64,000 bases of DNA from Wyeomyia smithii (taxonomy: Eukaryota; Arthropoda; Insecta; Diptera; Culicidae), in NCBI RefSeq assembly GCF_029784165.1, contig NC_073696.1:82148220-82212219 (forward strand). The letters run 5' to 3'. Both the position numbers and the translations under genes were made by a program. The notes below the pieces were generated by a model that made no database searches, was not told the DNA's origin, and saw only the letters and a list, made by a program, of their open reading frames with translations. Positions 55,133-64,000 of this stretch are shown here, one piece after another (position 1 is the stretch's first letter; each line of letters starts with the position of its first letter).

Positions 55133-58100
55133 ATTACCAAACGTTAAATTGATAAAGTACAAAGAACATATTTAAGTAAAAGTAAAGGTAAGGTTGTACA
55201 TATCAGAGTTTCAAGGTCAAGGCTCTGTTACAGATGTTCTAGGTTCTCTCAATCGTTCTTGACTTCAGGTCAACTGGGTCAACCACGATACGTACAATAT
55301 CTTCAGCAACGGCATTTGCACACATAGCCTAGCATCGTATATGGTAGAGATGTATGATGTACAATTATTTACTACGCCAAATATGGATATTTAATCATCA
55401 CATTACTGCATGAGCACATTTGATTCAAACATTTTGATGTGATTGAAATGTTTATCAATTTGGGGGCCATTTGCGTGTTACACGCAGTTTTACAAATTAT
55501 ATATCTATTTGATAGCTTAATATCAAACACCTATTATTTCTCCTCAGATATATTTCCTGAATATCAACGAACATTCTAATGTAAAAAAACTACATGTCAT
55601 CGCTTAAGATTTTGATTCAAAGGCAAATTGAGCAATCAAAGTTATTATTATGCTTGTTTCTTTTCTAAACATCAACAAAAATTTAGTGTAAGAAAAAACA
55701 TGTTTGAGTTAGTGGTGAATTTAAAAATTTAGGATTTTACAATATGACATAAGATCAACTGCATTAGCAGTAAGATCAAGTGCGTTACGGAATTCTGTTT
55801 TTATATAACGGAAGAAGAAGAAGAGATCGTGTGAGACACTCAGTGTAATATCATATATCACAGTAAATTGAAACTAAAACGCTGGAAAAATCGAATGTAC
55901 AAAGTTCACCAGTTTCATTGCATATTGAAAAGCGTGCTTTCCCAACAAAACTCGGTCTAGTTTACTCGCATTTAAGGTTTTCGTTACAAAAACAATGTCG
56001 TGGTTAGATTTTACAATAGATTCATCAACAACAATGGGTAATCATAGCAGCTATTAACCAGCTATCAAGAAATTAATTATCTCTTTTCGTTTTATTTTAT
56101 TGTTTAATTTTTGGAGCCAAATTATTAAGAATGAGTTTGTTAGTTTACAACCCAAGTTTTACAGTGGTTGCTTGGTAAGTAGCTCAGAGAGAACCAATAC
56201 ATTTTTTTGGAATTAAATTTCAATTACATTATTTTGGAGTGCGATTTTGCTTGAAATGTTACGCGAAATCTAATTCCAGCATGCAGTTTTATCACGCTTA
56301 AAGTTACCCACATTTAAGGTATTTTCTTAAAAAACTTCCGAAAGTTTATAACATACGGTCACAGAGAATTTTCTTAACTGTTTTGTTTAGATTCTTTCCT
56401 GAGACTCGTGAAGACGATTTTAAAGATTGAAATTTTCTCTAGCAAAAATGTTTTAAACCCGTAATCTTGACTCCATCTGATTGCGGCCACTTCGTGGGTT
56501 TAGTTCTATTATTGCTCTTAACTCTCTCGATGTTTTTTTCAGCAAAAAAATTCTTTCTGAATAAAATCGAAAGACAATACATCTAGTTATGCGATTTCAG
56601 TTTGTTTAACATTTCAATTGCAATTTCAACTTCATTTCTAATATAATAATACGCTCGCTCGCAGTGACCAAAACCTTAAAAGCGGGGTAAAAATCAAGCC
56701 TGTTGGCGTGACATTCACTTCGCTAGCCGCCCAGCATCGCAAAATGCCACTACGGAACGGCACCCAAGCGAATATTTCGTCAAATGAAGACCACAGTTTC
56801 GCGCCGTTCCATATCTCGCGAACGCTTCCGGTGTTGAAAAATGCTGCTGAGCAGTGAAGCGGTGACCAGGCCGTCCGTGTCATGTCCGGTTCATATAAAT
56901 ATATATGAACGCACTGATGCGCCCAACCTAGCCTAATCAACCACAGACACATACTCGCATAAGCATAGTCAACGCGCATTTTTTGTGTGAGTTGATGAAT
57001 CCTGGTGATGAAGAAAGGTGCTACGGATGGATATCGAGTATACATATCTTGAATGGCGATCGAGATCGAAGTACGAATTTAAAGAGGACATTTTCGGGAC
57101 CGTAAATGTCTTCGAAATCACCTATTTCGCTCATTGAATTGACAATTACATTTTCTCGGGCTAGCGAAAATTATGACTTCAAAGCAATGTTTCTCGTTGG
57201 TTTATCGAATTGTATTGTGCGGATTCATCTTTAAAGTTACGATTTTTAAGTTCACTAATGAGCCTGATAGCCACTGGCCCCTCAGTTGGCATTATTACCT
57301 GGCAAATTTATTAGATTGCTTTTTTTCTGGTATAAATCACACATTTAAACCAATTAAAGTTGTCTAGGCGAACACTTTTCGTGGATAACGAGGGACCACC
57401 GATGGCGATCTGAAGCTTTTGCGCACTTTGACATGGATAGTTTAACAATCGCATTTGGAATTCGCGAGTTGCTGTTGATTGGCCGCGATTGCTGTTCGCT
57501 TCAAGTAGAATTTTCATATTGTACAGTAGCGCGTGGCTTGTAAATAGAATATTCATTCTAGTTACATAATTTAGTAGAACAACAGTTTCTTCACTGGTGA
57601 AAACAACCATACAATTCTCATAGCGATATCAATATCCCATCACGGCTTCTGTCAGCAGGTAGCAAGCGTTCGTCTGATATGTAAATTGGTCGATTTGAGA
57701 TAGCTGAGCGAATAAATTAGGCCGGACCGGTATCAGCATTAACTCGTTTTAAAACGGATGACCACCATTTGGGGAGAATAATGTCCACTAACCCGGGTGT
57801 CATCAACCGTTGGGATGTTCCAGAAGCGCAAAGTAGTGATCCTGTGCGATTGTTCGGATAGCCGATTCTTTTTCGACCTACGCAAAACAAACAAACGCTG
57901 ATAATGACTGTCTCCACCAGATTTGGGCAAAAGACATGCCATGTGGTGCACCGAGTTTGGCTGGGGTGCTTTCTGAGGTTTTCGGAACACATAATTTGTG
58001 GTCGTAAATAATCATTTTTCATGCCTTTCTCCCGCTTGGCTTTCCCTTTGCGTAGCCTGGGATGCTGATTTGACTGCGGGACTACGAGAGGAGTGCGCCA

Positions 58101-59043
58101 GCTTTCGGCCAGTATGACAGCTAACGATCACGATAATTTACGATCAAATATTAAATAGAGTAAAATATATAGTGTATGTAGACGATGTTTCCTTTCCCAG
58201 GTCTAGTGTTTCAGAACAAAACGGTGCTACGAGCAGGGCTCTGTTTCGATAACGATAAATATTGTTATCGTTTTATTGTTAGTAGTTTTTCTTGAGTGTC
58301 ATCTTATCCGGCGTCCGCTGCCAAAATGAATGGAAAAGGCCAAAGTTTCTGCGGCTCTGCAGGAAAAATCTTTCCGGTGGTCGCTGAGAGATCAATTAGC
58401 ATCCTGAAATGACAAGCGGAAACGAGCCATTCATGAGTGATTGCTAATAGTCAGGTTTATGGTACACGTACGATGTTAATAAAATTAACTAATTGTATAA
58501 CACCCGTTGATTACAAAATTACCGTTTTGTGAGGCAATAGTGTAATCTGTGCTGTGTGATTGTGACGCATTTTCACAAGCTCACTTCCAATCGCCATTGA
58601 GCTGCGGGGTTCAAAGCTTTTGATAACCCTGGCGAGACATGCTGCCTATGTTTAATCAATAGCTTAGTACTATATTGTAGCATGCTAGTTGTTCGACTGT
58701 TTATAATTTTAAACAATGGCAAAGCTTTAAATACAAATTTGAAGATTTTGGTTTATTTCATACTCGTACAAATTTCGATTCTAGTTTTCCCAAAAATTGA
58801 ACAAAAAAGCTAACATTCGTAAACAGTAGTACAAACAGTCAAGACCATTATAAATACCGATGAATATTTCGATTGTGTTGTGGAGTTTGCCAATCAATAC
58901 ATCAGAAGAAAGTATGCTTAGATGCTAGACAAAAAATGTACATTCCATTTTGGTTTTAAAAATAACCGAAAATAGCGCTTGTGATCTTATCATTGAACTT
59001 TTACTTGGTCGTTTTCTAGCAGAATGACCAAAAAGTAAGAATG
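55133..59043. other. Long intronic region without recognised elements
   Basis: Mostly AT-rich. Two GC-richer islands stand out: about 56640-57040, which includes a TATA-rich ATATAAATATATATGAAC near 56897, and about 57650-58100. The 135-codon and 101-codon minus frames across them have no recognised motif. A near-palindrome GATAACGATAAATATTGTTATC lies at about 58247. These islands could be intronic enhancers or very old elements. Confidence 0.4.
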
Positions 59044-59057
59044 AAAATATAAGAAAT

Positions 59058-59628
59058 TTTTTTTTTTAGGGGGGGATTTGTTAGTAGCTTAAGTATTTAT
59101 GATAAATATTAGTAAATAATGAGTATGTGTGTCCAATCACAAATGGTGACTTCTCAACACTGTTAGAAATTTGTCATTCGTAGGGATTTAAACCTACTTG
59201 TCAGAAAAAGGGAAGTAAACTTACAACTAACTTAATTGCTTATTGGCTATAAAGAAAGCTTATCGTAGCAATTGAGGATTGCAACGATTTTTATCGAAAA
59301 TTGTTAATAATTTTATTTGACATAGCTTCTAATGGTTCAACACCAGTAAGTCTATGTAATTCGAGTGTACCAAACCAAGGAGGACGCTTCAAAATCATTT
59401 TCAGAATTTTATTCTGAATCCTTTGGAGCGTTTTCTTCCTTGTTGAACAGCAACTTGACCAGATCGGTACAGCATAAAGCATTGCTGGTCTAAAAATTTG
59501 TTTGTAAATCAAAAGTTTGTTCTTTAAACAAAGTTTAGAATTCCTTGCAATGAGAGGATATAAACATCTCGTATATTTGATGCACTTGGCTTTTATACTC
59601 TCAATGTGCTCTTTGAAAATAAGTTTTT
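59058..59628 (-). mobile_element. 5'-truncated Jockey-like LINE with 14-bp target duplication
   Basis: The insertion is flanked by AAAATATAAGAAAT (59044-59057 and 59629-59642). Its A-tail is the T-run at 59058-59067 on the plus strand. Coding sequence of the reverse-transcriptase C-terminus fills 59628 to about 59270, followed by a short 3' UTR. It is a dead-on-arrival copy. Confidence 0.92.
59285..59626 (-). pseudogene. C-terminus of Jockey-like reverse transcriptase
   Basis: Minus-strand reading: LIFKEHIESIKAKCIKYTRC, then KLLIYKQIFRPAMLYAVPIW, RIQNKILKMILKRPPWFGT and LHRLTGVEPLEAMSNKIINN. This is the thumb and tail region typical of insect Jockey elements. It is intact as far as it goes but has no catalytic motifs. 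Confidence 0.88.
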
Positions 59629-59864
59629 AAAATATAAGAAATGTTTTAATCATATACTTATTCTATTCCTTTTTCTTGAGAATTCGGCGCCTAATCGTCT
59701 GGTTGTAAGCCAGAGGATTGATTAAAATGATATCTATGAACTTATAGTTGTAGCTAGTGAATCACGAATAACTTATGGAAATGGTTTATTTTTATTATTA
59801 ATTCCAATTTTATAAACATAAATTCAAAATAATTTCGAAACGAATGTGTATGAAAAGTCGATCA

Positions 59865-60008
59865 TTATAAGTTTTTTGATTTCAAACGACCATTAGAATC
59901 ATAAAACAATTCGCTGCTTCCACCCAACACGAGATCAATTTGATTGTTTGCTTTCCAAGCCGCAACACGATACAACTTGTTATTCTGTTGCGTTGTTGAA
60001 AGGTCCAT
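59865..60008 (-). CDS. Small 47-codon open frame, unrecognised
   Basis: The minus-strand ATG at 60008 opens MDLSTTQQNNKLYRVAAWKA and the frame ends at TAA 59865-59867. The amino-acid mix looks protein-like, with few low-complexity runs. The open frame extends upstream without ATG to about 60125, but that part overlaps a known repeat (60040-60300). It could be a gene fragment, a terminal exon, or chance. Confidence 0.25.
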   Translation of the reverse strand: MDLSTTQQNNKLYRVAAWKANNQIDLVLGGSSELFYDSNGRLKSKNL

Positions 60009-60039
60009 CGGTCCAGTTTTACTGTTAGTCAACTGATCG

Positions 60040-60300
60040 AAATAACTGATCGAATACCACCGAATATGGGTATTTCCGGTATCAGATTGATGCTCAGAAG
60101 TCAGAAGGATGCTATTTATTTAAAGCTTACTTTTACCGAACAGATCTAGAACCCAAATATCTTAATAAGAAGACTACCTATTCTTCAAACTTTCGGTATA
60201 ATACAGGAAGTCGTCTTAGATTTCAAAATGGTATGTGGAAGCATAAGAACATACGAATTCCAGAAAGTTTATGAACTTTACCGAAAAAATTTGAAACAAA
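60040..60300 (-). repeat. Inverted copy of the GGAAGTCGCCAT / ACCCATATTGG unit family
   Basis: On the minus strand, GCATCAATCTGATACCGGAA followed by ATACCCATATTCGGTGGTAT closely matches about 12903-12945. GACTTCCTGTATTATACCGA matches the other end of the unit. Confidence 0.65.
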
Positions 60301-61070
60301 CAATAAAGCAGACAACGAAGGTTAAAAATAATAATCTCATAGTTGCCTCACACAAGATGACGTTTAATGTAAAATTTTGATTGAAAATTTATATTTTTCA
60401 TTATAACTTCTCCGAATGAGTTTTTACATATATCAATCGTATAGATTGAAACACGAACGCTTGCTTTTAATTGAAACAGTTAATTAATTTTTCACATCTC
60501 AGTACTATACAGTACACGTGAGCTTACTATCAATAGCGAAAATCAACGCAATTCTTGAATTAATCACACTTAAAAAAATCAATTAAAAGCATCGTGAACA
60601 TATACCTATGAGGCACACATCCTTGTGGACTATTCAATGAAGAGTTACTTGATTTGAACAAACAATAGTAGACTTTATGATCCATTAATGAAACACTGTA
60701 AACAAAGCAGTTGTTAATATCAACGCAACAACCTATTATGCTGTAGTTCTGCCGAAATCCGTTCAATGTATAGTAGTTTTCCAGCTATCGGAATATATAT
60801 AGTTTGCTTGTCTTTCAGTCACGCGCACGACAAACGAAATTTACTCAAATTACCTTTTTCCCAAGCAAACTCTGAACCTGAGGTACACTAAAGTTTGTTA
60901 TTTTTTTGTGGGTAGCAACGCAAGCACTCCTGTTCTGACTACAAGTTACCTTTGCTTTTAGTCCTCCACTCTCCTCTTCTCCCCTGGTATGAAGCCAGTC
61001 GTAAGGAAATCAAAGCTAACTGCGTCTTAACTAATATTCGGCACACGTGTTAAATTAGCACATGGCTATA
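60301..61070. other. Intronic spacer
   Basis: No gene, repeat or element is recognised. Confidence 0.4.
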
Positions 61071-61072
61071 CT

Positions 61073-62001
61073 GCTTATAATCGCATACCAGTCCCATATG
61101 GATTTTCATCGTTTTTGAGTTAAATATCAGAATCCATCTATTTCTTACTTTACTATCGATTAAGGAAACAAAAAAGTATGTTTTATTTGGAAAAAGTCAG
61201 AAAAAAGTGAGGTAAAATTGTCCCATCTTAAAAATAATCGCATATCAGTCCCACCAAGTGTTTTTCCTGAGTATGGCCATATTTTTTCCTTCAATCCATA
61301 TAACAAATATTTGGGGCTATTTTTCAAGCTTTTTGCTGTTAAAAATCATCAAATAATTACTAAATGCAAGGTTGTTTCGAATAAATTCCATACAAAAGTT
61401 AATGTTAAATAGACACTGAAACTGCAGCTTTTTCAGAGGGTTCGTTCCCGAAAGGTTATTGGTTTCGTCAATCAGAGGGATGATAGCCTGAGCAATGCTG
61501 CTTTCTGTAAGGAGTTTATTTCCTGCGGATGATCTGCTCACTTCAAATGATCAAGTTGAAATTGTCAAAACTCAGAAGAAAACTCTTTCAGTTGCTTAGC
61601 TAAAAACAGTTTGTACCTCTTTTCATCGCCGTCGTCTTCCGTCAAATCACTGTTGTGATGAAATTGGAAACTTTCCTTTCTCAATACCACTTTTCCAATA
61701 TGCTAAATGCTCGGGCTTATCCGGAATAATTTTATTCAGCACGTATTGCGAAACACTGAAGACGTAAGAAAAGAAATTATTCAGTAGCTTATCCAAGACT
61801 TTAACCTTATATTTGATTATTTGCTTTTTCAACGACGACCTTAAAGTCGGGGTAAGTAATGGATGGACGTCTCCGCCATTTTTTATGCAGCATATTTGGA
61901 AGCTGTCTGCGGCCATGAACGTCTGCCCATTCAAAATACTTGAGAAAAATATGACTATTCCTACACCGAGCGGTTGAAAGTGAGACTGGTATGCGATTAT
62001 T
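61073..62001. mobile_element. Possible DNA element bounded by ATAATCGCATACCAGTC repeats
   Basis: TATAATCGCATACCAGTCCCA near 61078 (in parts) faces its inverse GAGACTGGTATGCGATTATT near 61982. Another direct copy, AATAATCGCATATCAGTCCC, lies at about 61228. The enclosed minus-strand frame (61647-62066) may be a remnant of a transposase, but this is uncertain. Confidence 0.5.
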
Positions 62002-62066
62002 TTGCTACTCGACGGCCTAAATAATCGCATATCAGTCTCTTCCTTGTTTTTTATTGTATTTTCCAC
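61647..62066 (-). pseudogene. Possible transposon-derived open frame, 139 codons
   Basis: The protein contains NGQTFMAADSFQICCIKNGG, which faintly recalls a GHTFM(S/A)ADS(F/V) motif seen in some uncharacterised arthropod transposon proteins, and IIPDKPEHLAYWKSG near the C-terminus. The N-terminal 25 codons come from the inverted repeats around 61980-62040, so the true start is probably internal. Family unknown. Confidence 0.3.
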
Positions 62067-62243
62067 GAAAAAGCAAATTCTTCAATGAAGAAATTATGAT
62101 TAAGGTCTATTTCACAACATCATGTCGAAAAAATAAGAATAACCCACCCCAAACAGGTAAAATACCCAAAACTAGAAAATATCTTCTGGCGCTGTTTTCT
62201 CAACTCGATGATTTTCCAGATGGGACTGATATGCGATTATAGG
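62020..62243. mobile_element. 224-bp MITE, ATAATCGCATATCAGTC ends
   Basis: The left end AAATAATCGCATATCAGTCTC and the right end GGGACTGATATGCGATTATAGG are inverted copies. The arms are about 22 bp and the interior is non-coding. It abuts the right boundary of the larger 61073-62001 structure. Confidence 0.65.
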
Positions 62244-62249
62244 TAGTAT

Positions 62250-64000
62250 AGGTCCTGATGCAGGTGCATCGGCAAAAACCGCCAAAAACGTAATAAAGGG
62301 CGGAAGGCAGTTTTAAGATGTAAGAAAGACATAGTATCAAAGATATCAAGCATGTAAATGATATTTTAAGTTAACCAAACCACTGTCAGTTGACTATGAA
62401 CGTTAATTTATAGTTACATGTCCAATAAGCTCTGTAATGTCATGGCATTACCATCAAAATTAGGTTGTCAAGTGATGGAATAAGGCAGTACCTGTTGTAG
62501 TTCATTGAGGATAGTCTATGAAAAAGTCAAGAAAATAATGGGGATTATAAACCTTTTTGCTCGAGAAAATAAGCAGTTTGGTTTCTTTAAAGCGTGTAGC
62601 AATTTTTATATGCATTGAAATTGTTATTTTTTCAATAGTACAGTTATTCGATAGCAAAAAGTTGTTTGTTTATTAAAAATATCAATTACGACCGAAGACG
62701 TTAATAACGAACATTTAAAAAATTAAAGAAAACCGGCTGTGACTCGGCAAAGCCCTCTTATGCAAAACACCATATTCAAATTTAGCTTATGGTGCGTAAC
62801 AACCCGCACTTGAAATCTACCCAACTTTCTCCCTATTACTTAAAGCTCTAACAAAATATACCAAAATGTTCTCAAGAAGTTGTACTCAAAGATAAAGCAA
62901 TATAATTATTTTTCGATATTTTTAAAAATAGAAAAGACATTTAACCTACACAAGACATGCTACCCCATTGTACCCCAAATTAGTTCTTTAAGTATACTAC
63001 GACGTTCAAGATGTACGGAGAAAGGGATAATGATTTTGCTGATACGTGAAAATTTCAGCTGTATCAAAAAAACTTAAAGTATAAGATAAACCCATTTCCG
63101 ACGAGTGACATTCAAACTTTGATTCAAGTTCAACAATTATACTTGAAAATTTTCACGATGAAATCTTTGGTTGATCTTTAATTTGCAATACAGTTTGTGT
63201 TAATTATGTTTATAGTTGATGAGTAATAAGAGTTTGAAGTTCATTTTTTGAGGTCAAAACTGATTTCTTTGCGCCGGGATCAGGTTAAGCTATTGGCCAT
63301 TATATTTGAACAACAGTTTTGATTTAAGATATTTTGATATATCGACATAAAATTTTCAAAGTTTTAAAAATTAAACATAGGTTTATCTACTATCCTGCAA
63401 ATGCCAACTAAGCCAACTTTTTTTTATTTTTTATCAAATAATATTTGTTTGCTACTATAAAAGGTTTCTGTGATGGAACGCAGATGACAGATGTTTCATG
63501 CGCGTCATTTATCATGTGTGAAGTTATATCGGAGTATTAGAGAGGGATTTGAACTACCCATCAATGATTAAAAGAGGGCAGTACTTCGTTGTTCCAAGCT
63601 TTGCTATCGTTAATAACAAATTGCAGAGACAAACTTTTGCATGTGTGAATATTTTTTTGAGCAATCCAGTATTTTTTCATGAGCAATAGTTTTTGTAAAT
63701 TGTTTTTTTTTCAATCACATTCATTTTTAGTTATTTTGTAAGTTTAGTTTGAATATTACATATGTAACATCAAACAATTGAGAAAATAACCTATTATTCA
63801 AGTTATGTAATTTAAAAAAAAAATAAATCGTTAGAAAACAATTTTTCGAAAATAATAATAATAAGCTGTGCAGTGGATCCGTATAAGAAGAGAGATGCAG
63901 ATTCGTTTTCGAGTAAGCAATCAATCCACGGTCTACTGAACGAAGGATTTATCGCAGTTCAGATAATTAATTAGGTTTTAAACCAGCGCTGGCCATCTGC
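62250..64000. other. AT-rich region to window end
   Basis: No supportable gene or element. An (AAT)n-like ATAATAATAATAA lies near 63851. Open frames here lack motifs. Confidence 0.4.

Noticed and set aside
56880..56910. ATATAAATATATATGAAC as a TATA-box promoter
   Set aside because: AT-rich palindromic text of this kind is common here, and no initiator or gene follows.
1..64000. CRISPR arrays, bacterial operons, riboswitches, ribosome-binding sites
   Set aside because: The sequence is clearly eukaryotic; the repeats seen are transposon ends or degenerate tandem units without the regular repeat-spacer pattern.

Overview
The window looks like nuclear DNA from a mosquito, probably a culicine (Aedes-like). 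It is AT-rich, eukaryotic and very poor in genes, and most recognisable sequence is decayed transposable elements. The organism call is inference. It rests on Tc1/mariner relatives with DD37E and DD37D catalytic spacing (groups described from mosquitoes), DD34D mariner fragments, Jockey- and CR1-like non-LTR retrotransposons, tRNA-derived SINEs, and many palindromic MITEs with TA or TTAA target duplications. No database search was possible.

One host gene is recognised. The 13-codon stretch at 46495-46533 (+) reads MGVCTEERPVMHW and is followed directly by a GTGAGT splice donor. It matches my memory of the N-terminus of insect Apterous, a LIM-homeodomain selector of dorsal wing identity. The GC-richer stretch from about 45.0 to 46.5 kb is then its promoter and 5' leader. 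No LIM-domain or homeodomain exon is visible downstream, so 46.5-64 kb reads as the start of a first intron of at least 17.4 kb. Sequence before 45 kb is upstream intergenic DNA.

Layout. 0-1.5 kb: 3' part of a non-LTR retrotransposon. 4.3-6.1 kb: three palindromic MITEs. 7-8.75 kb: a DD37E transposon with both terminal repeats, next to a fragment of a second DD37E family. 8.9-9.15 kb: a SINE with target duplications. 11.2-14.9 kb: a large composite of degenerate tandem repeats. 15.9-18.05 kb: a second-family DD37E transposon split by a 1.1-kb solo LTR. 18.2-19.6 kb: half a MITE plus SINEs. 21.5-24.7 kb: a head-to-tail segmental duplication. 25.8-27.35 kb: a palindromic element carrying a second palindromic element. 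27.6-30.9 kb: a repeated module whose minus strand looks promoter-like. 34.86-36.36 kb: a foldback element with arms of about 500 bp. 37.7-42.5 kb: MITEs, a mariner relic and a 5'-truncated non-LTR copy.

The apterous intron holds a 0.9-kb DD37D element, two Jockey-like fragments, an internally deleted mariner, a TTAA-flanked MITE nested in a TTAA-flanked palindrome, and a cluster of ATAATCGCATATCAGTCCC inverted repeats. Every transposase and reverse-transcriptase frame seen is truncated, frameshifted or cut by the window edge, so nothing here looks autonomous.
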